Part shown: positions 48,358 to 56,383 of the stretch, in pieces
Layout of the letters: every line of letters begins with the position of its first letter
Position numbering within the stretch: position 1 is the first letter of the stretch
Assembly: GCF_020524005.1 (NCBI RefSeq)
Contig: NZ_JAIVKK010000001.1
Span: 186,001 to 250,000 of the forward strand
DNA: 64,000 nt
Reading direction: 5' to 3'
DNA from: Microbulbifer aggregans
GTDB lineage: Bacteria; Pseudomonadota; Gammaproteobacteria; Pseudomonadales; Cellvibrionaceae
Made by a program: the position numbers and the translations under genes
The notes under the pieces: generated by a model
The model's database searches: none
What the model saw: the letters and a program-made list of their open reading frames with translations, nothing else
Told to the model about the DNA's origin: nothing

Positions 48358-48392
48358 AATCTGGAGCAAACGGAATTACGGAGTGCCAAAGA

Positions 48393-49319
48393 ATGGATGA
48401 ATCACTGCACCTGCAACTGCCCAACCTCTATGTTTTCCAGCAGGTGGCCAAGCGCGGTAGTTTTCAGGCAGCCGCGGATCACCTGAAACTGTCCCGTTCG
48501 GCAGTCAGTAAGAAAGTGGCGCAACTGGAAGAGCATCTCAGCCAGCGCCTATTGCAGCGATCTACGCGTAAACTTCGATTGACCGAGTCCGGAGAATCTC
48601 TGCTACAGGCCACTTCGACCCTGGAACAGTTGATGCTTGATGCAGAGCAATTGCGGCAGGATTCACAGCAGCAACCGCTCGGGTCAGTAAAAATCAGCTC
48701 TTCCACATTGATCGCGCAACAGTTTTTACTGCCAGTGCTGCCGGATCTGCAGGCGGAGTATCCGCGAGTTATGGTGGAGCTCAATGTCGATGATCGCCAG
48801 GTGGATCTCATCGATACCGGTGTTGATATTGCCGTGCGGGTAGGGCACCTACCGGATTCTTCTTTGGTAGCGCGTCAGATTGGCATAAAAACCTGGGGTT
48901 ATTTTGCCAGTCCAGAGTATCTGCGAGTGCATGGTGAGCCCTCCGAACCTTCGCATTTGCGGGGCCACCGCTGCATTGTGTTTCGCAACCCTCAGATGAA
49001 TGCAAACCATTGGCAATTTGCCGTTCCCACTGCACAGGTCGAAGCGATTGATTCGGTGCAGATAGATCCTGCAATGACAACGGATAATGGCGGTACACTG
49101 GTGGAATTGGCAAAACTGGGGCTCGGGATAATCCGCGTCGACCCATTGTTGATCGGGCCTGAACTCGCGCGCGGTGAATTAGTACCAGTGCTTGAATCCT
49201 GGCCACATCCGGATAGCGCCCCCATCCACCTGGTGTGCCTTGGGCGGAAAGCCCGTAGCCGTGCCGTAGATACGGTCTGGCAGTTTTTGGGAGCGCGTTT
49301 GTCGGCGACACTGCGTTAA
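48393..49319 (+). CDS. LysR family transcriptional regulator
   Basis: The start at 48393 (MDESLHLQLPNLYVFQQVA) has GGAG about 9 bases upstream; the open frame from 48285 adds 36 residues unlike the family. The 308-residue protein has a winged helix-turn-helix (GSFQAAADHLKLSRSAVSKKVAQLE, residues about 21-45) and a type 2 periplasmic-binding-like effector domain (about 93-300). It is of the group often placed next to an oxidoreductase gene it represses or activates; here the divergent SDR gene is the likely target. Confidence 0.92.
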   Translation: MDESLHLQLPNLYVFQQVAKRGSFQAAADHLKLSRSAVSKKVAQLEEHLSQRLLQRSTRKLRLTESGESLLQATSTLEQLMLDAEQLRQDSQQQPLGSVKISSSTLIAQQFLLPVLPDLQAEYPRVMVELNVDDRQVDLIDTGVDIAVRVGHLPDSSLVARQIGIKTWGYFASPEYLRVHGEPSEPSHLRGHRCIVFRNPQMNANHWQFAVPTAQVEAIDSVQIDPAMTTDNGGTLVELAKLGLGIIRVDPLLIGPELARGELVPVLESWPHPDSAPIHLVCLGRKARSRAVDTVWQFLGARLSATLR

Positions 49320-49337
49320 GGTGCCGCCAAAAAAGTT

Positions 49338-50858
49338 TTACTGGTAAACCCGCACATAATCCACGTACATGCGCTGGGGGAAAGTACTGCTGCTATCCGG
49401 GCTGCCCGGCCAGCTACCGCCCACGGCCACATTCAGCAGAATGAAGAACGGGTGATCAAACGCCCACGAACCGTACTGTTCTACTTGTGCGCGCGATGCG
49501 TTATAGAAATTATTACCATCTACATACCAGCTGATCCCGGCACTGTTCCATTCTACGGCGTATACGTGGTAGCCGGCATCGACGCTCTGCCCCGCGTTAT
49601 AGGTCCCCATGATCGGTGTGTTGCCTGAGTAGCCGGGTCCATGCAAGGCGCCATGGGTGAGTGTCGGTTCAAATCCGACGTGTTCCATGATGTCGATTTC
49701 ACCGGAGTTGGGCCAGGGTGTGCCCGTGCGAATGTTGCCCCCCAGCATCCAGAATGCAGGCCATATGCCCTGGGTCTGTGGTAACTTCAGTCGCGCTTCA
49801 ATTCTTCCATACTGAAACTCTTTTTTGCCGGCACTGATCATGCGCGTGGAGGTGTACTGGCAGGCGCCGTACCAGCAGTCGTAGCCGCCTTCTTTGCGCG
49901 CTTCTATAACCAACACATTACTGCCCGCCTGGCCATCGTATTGGATATAGGCATTGTTGCCGGCCGTGTAGTACTGCAACTCGCTATTGCCCCAGCCGCC
50001 ACCGCCGGTTTCGAAAGTCCAGTTGGCGGTATTGATGGTATCGAACTCGTCGTCCCACACCGGATTATCGTTGGTCGCCGCGCTTACACGTATTGAGCTG
50101 ATATTGTCATTGAAGCCTTCGTTGTTGAGGCAGCTGTCGTTCGCGGTGACTGTTACCGAATTGCCGGTAAAGTTATCGTTTTGGTAGAGCGTGGCCTGAT
50201 AGCCGGACGCTACCTGGATGGAAGAGGCATCATCATTGATAAATCCACGTGCCTGCAGGCTGGCCAGGTTATAGCTGCCGACTTCGAGGCCCGTTGACCA
50301 ACCGCCAAAGTTGCAATGCTGATACACAGTGGCAACGCCCCCGCTTGAATTGACGGGTATGACTTCGATCCAGTTCAGGTTCCAGTCGCCGGTAGTGGCG
50401 TAAACGCCCAGGCTGTACGTCCCCGCATCGATATGAACTTGATGGGAGATGGTCTGCCAGTTTTGCCAGCCACCGGTGTTCGGCACGCTCAGGCTGCCAA
50501 GTATAATTGCGCCTCCGTTCAGGTCGTTCGAGAGTGTGCCGCCGGTGCTACTCGCAACGCGGAACCGCACCATGTATTGCCCACTGGCAGGTATGACCAG
50601 GTTGTTGTACGCAAGCCATTCGCCGGCGACTACCCAGCCCACGTTGTGGCCACCTCCGCTGTCACTCGTCGCTTCAATATCGACGTCATCCGCACGATAA
50701 GCACCGCCGGTATTCCCGGGGGTCGTATCGTAAAAAGCGTCGTAATCCTCTGCCTGAAATACGGTGGCCTGGGCGGAGCCATACAGGGCAATTGCACAAA
50801 GACCGGAAACAAGCGAGCAGATCCATTGGTGTTGTCGTAGCCAATTTCTATGTTTCAT
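49338..50858 (-). CDS. Secreted glucanase: CBM6, beta/gamma-crystallin domain, GH16
   Basis: A 506-residue secreted protein. After a signal peptide (cleavage about residue 31, after GSAQA) comes a CBM6 carbohydrate-binding module (32-170: VFQAEDYDAFYDT...WNLNWIEV). A beta/gamma-crystallin-type domain follows (about 175-265: YQHCNFGGWSTGLEVGSYN and a second half YQNDNFTGNS), then a GH16 catalytic domain (about 268-506) with nucleophile and acid/base in GEIDIMEH (386-393). The EIDIME form with the extra Met is that of laminarinases and related beta-1,3-glucanases. It probably cuts algal or fungal beta-glucans. No other polysaccharide genes lie nearby. Confidence 0.94.
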   Translation of the reverse strand: MKHRNWLRQHQWICSLVSGLCAIALYGSAQATVFQAEDYDAFYDTTPGNTGGAYRADDVDIEATSDSGGGHNVGWVVAGEWLAYNNLVIPASGQYMVRFRVASSTGGTLSNDLNGGAIILGSLSVPNTGGWQNWQTISHQVHIDAGTYSLGVYATTGDWNLNWIEVIPVNSSGGVATVYQHCNFGGWSTGLEVGSYNLASLQARGFINDDASSIQVASGYQATLYQNDNFTGNSVTVTANDSCLNNEGFNDNISSIRVSAATNDNPVWDDEFDTINTANWTFETGGGGWGNSELQYYTAGNNAYIQYDGQAGSNVLVIEARKEGGYDCWYGACQYTSTRMISAGKKEFQYGRIEARLKLPQTQGIWPAFWMLGGNIRTGTPWPNSGEIDIMEHVGFEPTLTHGALHGPGYSGNTPIMGTYNAGQSVDAGYHVYAVEWNSAGISWYVDGNNFYNASRAQVEQYGSWAFDHPFFILLNVAVGGSWPGSPDSSSTFPQRMYVDYVRVYQ

Positions 50859-51169
50859 GCTGAATTCTCTTTTTATTTATTGTCAGGGCGAGCCCCGTGT
50901 TGCTGCGTGTTACGTGCAACCGGGTTGGTGAAATATCCAGAGAAAATAGAGAGACGGCGTCCCAGAACTGGCGGGAAATCAAAGTGGCACGGGCGAAATT
51001 GAAAGATTGGCGCGCGATTAGTTTGATCGTTGACATCGCTGTCGTGCGCGCCGTGAAAGCGGAGGTAATACAGGGCGTGTTCGGCGAAACCTCGGCATTT
51101 GGTACGAAGAAACCAGTTAGGTTGTTATCAAGGCAATCTGGTGTCTTCGTACCACTTTTGGAGGCTCGG
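50859..51169. other. Intergenic region between the GH16 gene and the hrpB 3' part
   Basis: About 310 bases. It holds the GH16 gene's promoter and the end of hrpB. A frame on the plus strand (50897-51337) runs into the hrpB region and shows no recognisable protein. Nothing else seen. Confidence 0.5.
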
Positions 51170-53038
51170 TTACATCCGCTTTTTGGTTTTATTCGTCGCT
51201 TGCGCTGTGGTTGGATCGTCCGGCCAGAAATGTTTCTGGTACTTGATGCGCAATTCTTTCTTCACTTCCTGATAGGTATTCTCCCAGAAGCTCGCCAGGT
51301 CGCGGGTGACCTGTACCGGGCGCTGGGCGGGGGATAGGAGGTGGATCATCAATGGGTAACGGCCGCTGAGAATGGTCGGGGTTTCTCCCAGGCCAAACAT
51401 TTCCTGCAGACGCACTGGCAGCACCGGCGGTGTTTCCGTGTATTGAATGGCAATACGGGAACCGCTGGGTACCTGAATATGGCTGGGTGCCAGCGCTTCC
51501 ACCCCCTGCTGTGTGGACCACTCGAGATGCGACAGCAGGATAGTTTTCAAATCCAGTTGTTTGAGCTGGTCCAGTTTACTGAGACCGCCGAGGTGCGGCA
51601 GCAGCCATTTGTCCAGTGACGACAACAGCGCGCTCTCGCTCCAGTCCGGCAGTGCCAGGGTTTCAAGCAGGTCGGGGAACGCCTCGCGTTGCTGGTGTAA
51701 AAACTTCACCCGCTCCAACAGGCTTTCGGCCTCCCGTGGCCAGGGCAGAATCCGCAGGCCTGCCTGGCGGATGGCATCCAGCAGGGCGCGGCTTAACAGC
51801 TCGGGGGAAATATCCTGGGCTGGTTTTTCTTCCAGCACCAACTTACCAAGGGTTGTTTGTATGCTGGCGACTGCGCGCCCGGCATCGCTGTCCCAGCGTA
51901 CGCTCTCTGCTGTCTCAATGAGATCCTCAAAGTAGCGGTAAACCGCATCGCGGGTGATGCGGGCTCCAAGCTGGATTCGGGCATCGCGGCCCTGTCCGTC
52001 GAGGTCGGCAACGACGATGTAATCCTGCAGCGCCAGTTCATCGTCGTGAGAAAAATGGGCGCCGCGCCCGTTCGACAACAGGAAGCGCCGTTCCCGGTCG
52101 CGGCGGCTTTTGGCAATTCTGTCGGGATAGGCGAGCCCGAGCAAAACCCCGGTGCTGTCAAAATGGTCTGGTGCCTCAACGCTGCTGTCCCGGTTACCAC
52201 TCAACTGGGCACGCCAGGTTTTCGCCTGCTGGCGAATCCGCTGAATCGCGCCGTGATCGGCGCGGCTGTTTTTAGCGTTGCCTGCCAGTACTTCCATGCG
52301 TTTGTGGATGTCCCTGTCCCAGCGCTGTTCACCGCGGAATATATCCCGTTCAGACAGCAGTGCGGCAAGCAGGGTTGCGGATTCCTGTAAGCCGAATTCA
52401 ACACTTTTCAGCATCATGTGGGCGAGGCGCGGATGTGTGCCGAGGTTGAGCATTCGCGCGCCGTGTTCGGTAATCCGGAGTTCCTGGTCCAGCGCACCCA
52501 GTTCATTCAGCAGCTCTTGGGCTTGTGCGGTTGGCCCCGGTGGCGGCAGGTCGAGCCAGCGCAATTCGCGCACATCACTGACGCCCCACTGGGCCAGCTC
52601 CAGCATCACCGGTGCCAGGTCGCTCAGTAGAATCTCCGCAGTATTTTTCTTTGGCATACCGCGCTGGGTGGACTCGCTCCACATGCGCAGGCAATGACCG
52701 GCACTCAGGCGGCCGGCGCGGCCCGCACGCTGGGTGGCGGAAGCCTGGGAAATCTGTGTGGTTATCAGCCGGTTCATACCCGTGTTTGGATCAAAGCGGG
52801 ATTCCCGCATCAGTCCGGAATCCACCACCAGGCGAATTCCCTCGATGGTGAGCGAGGTTTCCGCAACATTGGTTGCTAATGTAATTTTACGTCTGGGAAA
52901 GGTAAGCTCTACCTCTCGGCGCAATACATCGTCTGGAATGTCGTACTCGTACTGGTAGCCCTCATCCTCTGGGGTGCCTTCCTCGCAGAGTTCATATTCC
53001 CAACCATCATTAGCTTTGCCTAAATATTGAATAGTCAT
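51170..53038 (-). pseudogene. hrpB: hrpB 3' part, fused in frame to the head of an element gene
   Basis: From 52870 down to the stop at 51170 the frame codes the C-terminal two thirds of HrpB. It opens NVAETSLTIEG (helicase motif V), followed by motif VI (QRAGRAG), the helicase-associated domain and the HrpB C-terminal domain. Upstream of the TTGGT core the same frame continues through 56 codons of non-HrpB sequence to ATG 53038 (or GTG 53044). That head includes FPRRKITLAT, which mimics the replaced HrpB segment. The hybrid of about 620 residues lacks Walker A and the DExH box, so it cannot be a working helicase alone. Confidence 0.88.
52869..52873 (+). repeat. Left attachment core TTGGT
   Basis: Junction between element sequence (right side) and hrpB 3' sequence (left side). 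Reads ACCAA on the coding strand, within the codons Thr-Asn of LATN. Confidence 0.75.
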
Positions 53039-53628
53039 GACCACACAACAGAAATTTGCCTATCTCTACAGCCGTGTTTCCTCGGGTGCCCAACTATCCG
53101 GTCAGGGATTGGAGAGACAGGAGAGAGCCGCTAAAGAGTTCTTGAAGTTAAGGCCAGATTATACCCTCTCAGACCTCAGTTTCAGTGATAGGGGCGTATC
53201 TGCGTATTTCTGGGGCTAATAGGCTTGAGAACGCCGGTCTTGAACAGTTTCTGCAAGCTTGCAGGGTTGGAAGAGTGGCACCCGGGTCGCTACTAGTGGT
53301 GGAAGCACCAGACAGGCTATCTCGCCTCGGTATCCGCGAAGGGCAAAAGCTTGTTAATGAGATATTTTCCCACGGTGTAGATATTGGCCTTGTCCGATTT
53401 GGCTTGGTGCTTTACGCAGATGATGGAAACAACCTGTCTGACCTTATCGCTACAATCGGTTTCTATCTCGGTGTATTGGAGTCAGACCAGAAAAGCGAGC
53501 GTATTAGAAAATCAATTGAGAAAAGCCGTGACACAGCTGTCAGTGGTGGGGAGAAGAGAACACAAGTGGCTCCAGCTTGGTTGAAGCTCTCAGAAGATAG
53601 AAAAGAATTTATACCTATCCCTGGATAA
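53037..53628 (+). pseudogene. Serine recombinase, N-terminal domain, frameshifted and truncated
   Basis: The first frame (53037-53219) has YSRVSSGAQLSGQGLERQ, in which the RVS serine is the nucleophile of resolvase/integrase-type serine recombinases. It then reads DRGVSAY and breaks. The second frame resumes SGANRLENAGLEQFL and continues with VVEAPDRLSRLG and LVRFGLVLYAD, all catalytic-domain landmarks. Dropping one T in the TTT at about 53206-53208 joins the frames. The protein ends after about 190 residues, 10 bases before the IS256-like end, so the DNA-binding C-terminal domain of a large serine recombinase is lost. Confidence 0.85.
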
Positions 53629-53638
53629 AGCAACTTTT

Positions 53639-54918
53639 CTTCTGTAAATTTCCGGTCAGCTGATCGCCGGTTTTCACATCGTTAAATACTTCTTACTGGT
53701 CTGCCACTCTTCCGCAATTTCCATTGCTACAGCAGATACCAATCGCAGGCACGATTCTTCATTGGGAAACAGCGTTGCTACGCGTGTCCGACGTTTAAGT
53801 TCGCGATTTACCCGCTCCAGTGGGTTGCTCGTGCGCAATCTACGCTGGTGCGCTTCCGGCAACTGGAACACCATCAAACCTTCCGGAATGTTGTCTTCCG
53901 CCCACTTCGCGAGCTTGGGTGCAGCTTTTTCGTGGCGCTCAACAAACGCATTCAGCAGGCGTTTGGCCTCGTGCTCGTTTGGTGCGTTGAAGACTGCCTT
54001 TAACTCCGTCGCAGTGCTTTGCTTCATATCCTGCCTCGGCACATGAGCCTGGGCGTTTTGTTGCAGGTGGAACTGGCAACGCTGCCAGGGCGTACCGCCA
54101 AACACCGCTTTACGCGCTGAACGCAGCCCTTCATGCGCATCGCTTACAATCAGCGTGACACCTCGTAAACCTCGCTGCACCAGAGACTGAAGAAATGCTC
54201 TCCAGTGAACCTCCGCCTCAGATAGCGATACCGAACAACCCAGGATGTCTCGTTGCCCAGAGTCATCGACTCCCATTGCTACCAGCACTGCGCAATCCAC
54301 AACGCCGCCACCATGACGAACCTTTTCGTAGCGTGCATCGAGGTACAGATACGGATAGCTTCCTAGCTCTCGTGAGCGCCAGTTCTCGAGCTCTTTATCG
54401 AGCAGTTTGGCTGCCCGACTTACCTGTGTCGATGACAGGCTTAAGCCGCACAGCTCCTCAGTTACCTTTGCCATCTTACGTGTCGATACACCCTGCACGT
54501 AGGCCTCAGCCAATGCGAGTCGCAACGCCCGCTCACAGCGCATCCCCTTCTCCAAGACAGAGGGGTAGAACTGGCTATCACGGGTCTGCGGCACCTGCAG
54601 CTCCAACTCTCCCACACGGGTACGCATGCGCTTGGGCTTGAAGCCGTTAGCGTGGCCTCTACGCCCCTCTGAGCGCTCGTAGGCAGCGGCACCCAAGTAC
54701 TGCTCTCGCTCTATCAGCATCAGCTCGTTAAGCAGCACTTCGAGCGCTGACGCCAAGCCATCAAATCCCTGCTCAGACAGGATTTCAGCCATAGCGGTAC
54801 TTGCGGTATTCTCATTGTCGCAGGTCACGGTTATTTCCTTTTGGAACTGACTTTGTTTGGCGACAATCAGTCTAACCGTGGCCTGCTCCTAAATCATGTG
54901 CAGGCGAATTTACAGAAG
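53639..54918 (-). mobile_element. IS256-family insertion sequence
   Basis: The terminal inverted repeats share CTTCTGTAAATT (53639-53650 and, complemented, 54907-54918); beyond 12 bases they diverge. The single transposase gene fills the element, about 1.28 kb, normal for the family. The 8 bases outside each end (CAACTTTT and GGATGGTG) do not match, so no target duplication is seen. This suggests that neighbouring DNA was deleted or rearranged after insertion. Confidence 0.88.
53674..54828 (-). CDS. IS256 family transposase
   Basis: A 384-residue Transposase_mut protein. The DDE residues lie in YLDARYEKVRHGGG, in LIVSDAHEGLRSA and in the C-terminal helix near NPLERVNRELKRRTR; the C/H motif WQRCQFHLQQN is also typical of the group. 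The open frame is intact from ATG to stop, so the element may still be active. It cuts and pastes or circularises DNA between the flanking inverted repeats. Confidence 0.95.
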   Translation of the reverse strand: MTCDNENTASTAMAEILSEQGFDGLASALEVLLNELMLIEREQYLGAAAYERSEGRRGHANGFKPKRMRTRVGELELQVPQTRDSQFYPSVLEKGMRCERALRLALAEAYVQGVSTRKMAKVTEELCGLSLSSTQVSRAAKLLDKELENWRSRELGSYPYLYLDARYEKVRHGGGVVDCAVLVAMGVDDSGQRDILGCSVSLSEAEVHWRAFLQSLVQRGLRGVTLIVSDAHEGLRSARKAVFGGTPWQRCQFHLQQNAQAHVPRQDMKQSTATELKAVFNAPNEHEAKRLLNAFVERHEKAAPKLAKWAEDNIPEGLMVFQLPEAHQRRLRTSNPLERVNRELKRRTRVATLFPNEESCLRLVSAVAMEIAEEWQTSKKYLTM

Positions 54919-54976
54919 GGATGGTGCACTACTATTCGTCAGGTTATAGAGGTGGCGCCGGGGGCTTTGGGTGGTC
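54919..54976. other. 58-base remnant between the two insertion sequences
   Basis: One plus-strand frame reads TIRQVIEVAPGALGGL. It could be a scrap of the missing recombinase C-terminal region, but it is too short to say. Confidence 0.25.
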
Positions 54977-55002
54977 TTACCCACGATAAGTAGACACCCT
55001 AA

Positions 55003-55860
55003 CTACGCGCATTTGCGCTCAAATTCCGCTGGGCTGAGATGCCCAATAGCGGAGTGCCTACGTACTCGGTTATAGAACACTTCGATGTACTCAAAGATTC
55101 CGCTCTTCGCGTCCTCGATACTCTCGTACTGTTCCGCGTATATTAGTTCGACCTTGAGCCGACTAAAAAAGGATTCCATCGCAGCATTGTCCCAGCAATT
55201 TCCTTTCCGGCTCATACTGGGCTTACAATCGTTCTTCTCGATAAAATAACGATAATCTCGAGCGCGATACTGCACACCTCGGTCTGAGTGGATAATCAGG
55301 CCAGGGCGAATATCTCGGCGCTGAAAGGCCATCTTCAGAGCGTCCGTTACCAATTGCTCTGTCATGCTCGTGTCCAGGGCCCAGCCCACGATTGCCCTCG
55401 AATAGAGATCCATTACCGTTGCCAGGTATAGCCAGCGATCACGCACCCAGATATACGTGATGTCGGTGGTCCATTTCTCATTCGGCTTCTCGGCTACAAA
55501 CTGGCGACTCAGCAGGTTCTCCGCTACATTGCTCATCGCTTCAGCCGGCGGACTGTACTTGAATCCCTTACCATTGCGGGCCCGCATTCCTCTTGAATGC
55601 ATGATTTTCGCAACAAAATTGACGCTACACTTGATCCCCGCCGCATTGAGCTCATCGGTGATCCTGGGTGCTCCATAGCGTGCCTTGAACTCTGAATAAG
55701 TTTCGGCGACCTTGGTTTCCAGCCGCTCTCGGCGGCACGCGGAAGCGCATTGCGGACGCCTTTCCCATTTGTAGTATCCAGAAGCAGATACCTTCAACAG
55801 TCGACACATCATCGTCAGCGGGAAATCGTCCCGGTACTGCTCTATCAGAGCGTACTTCAC
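55003..55860 (-). CDS. IS3 family transposase OrfB (DDE catalytic part)
   Basis: A 285-residue rve-domain protein: HTH_21 region (YGAPRITDELNAAGIKCSVNFVAKIM), then catalytic Asp in TTDITYI, Asp in HSDRGVQY and Glu in NAAMESFFSRLK. It is read in the -1 frame relative to OrfA, with a 4-base overlap. A full OrfAB transposase would arise by ribosomal slippage on the A6G run described at OrfA. Confidence 0.95.
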   Translation of the reverse strand: MKYALIEQYRDDFPLTMMCRLLKVSASGYYKWERRPQCASACRRERLETKVAETYSEFKARYGAPRITDELNAAGIKCSVNFVAKIMHSRGMRARNGKGFKYSPPAEAMSNVAENLLSRQFVAEKPNEKWTTDITYIWVRDRWLYLATVMDLYSRAIVGWALDTSMTEQLVTDALKMAFQRRDIRPGLIIHSDRGVQYRARDYRYFIEKNDCKPSMSRKGNCWDNAAMESFFSRLKVELIYAEQYESIEDAKSGIFEYIEVFYNRVRRHSAIGHLSPAEFERKCA

Positions 55861-56165
55861 TCTCGGTTTTTCGCGAAGTACGCCGTCGCCTTTTTTAGAA
55901 ACTCGACCTCTTTCCGGAGCGTTTCATTCTCGCGTCTCAGCTTACGCTCCGTCTCGCTCTCTTTCTTGGAATAATCTACCCCATTCAGAGAATTGAATTG
56001 TTTATCAGAGAGGCGGTGGAACTGCCTCCGCCAGTTGTAGATCTGGCCCGGATGAATCCCAAGCTCACGCGCGACCTCAGCGGCAGTTACGCCCTCCTGA
56101 TCGCTACGACGAACTGCCTCCCGGCGGAACTCCTCCGTATATGCCGCAACCTTCTTCTTACCCAT
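55857..56165 (-). CDS. IS3 family transposase OrfA
   Basis: A 102-residue protein with a helix-turn-helix (VTAAEVARELGIHPGQIYNWRRQ) and a C-terminal leucine-zipper-like coiled coil (ERKLRRENETLRKEVEFLKKA). GGAGG stands 6 bases before ATG 56165. Near its end the coding strand holds A-AAA-AAG (complement of 55890-55896), the slippery heptamer for -1 frameshifting into OrfB. Confidence 0.95.
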   Translation of the reverse strand: MGKKKVAAYTEEFRREAVRRSDQEGVTAAEVARELGIHPGQIYNWRRQFHRLSDKQFNSLNGVDYSKKESETERKLRRENETLRKEVEFLKKATAYFAKNRE

Positions 56166-56383
56166 GATACACCTCCGTGTTAGGCCGAAACCTAACTATA
56201 CAGGGTGTCTACTTTTTGTGGGTAATTCGGTGGGTTAACGCCGCTTGCGAGGTACTATGATATTCCACCGATATTTTCAGATGCACGCAATAGATTGGAG
56301 TAGGATATTTTGCTATTCACAGCACAATTTTTCTATTAGGAGTTTTTACACTATATATCTGAACGATTTTAATTTGAGAAGGA

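Larger units (their letters stand above)
54977..56225 (-). mobile_element. IS3-family insertion sequence
   Basis: About 1.25 kb with 24-bp inverted repeats at 54977-55000 and 56202-56225, differing at only 2 positions: both read TTACCCAC, then a 6-base AT-rich stretch, then TAGACACCCT. Two overlapping genes orfA and orfB run leftward. No identical 3-base target repeat is seen outside the ends (GTC against TTC). Confidence 0.92.
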
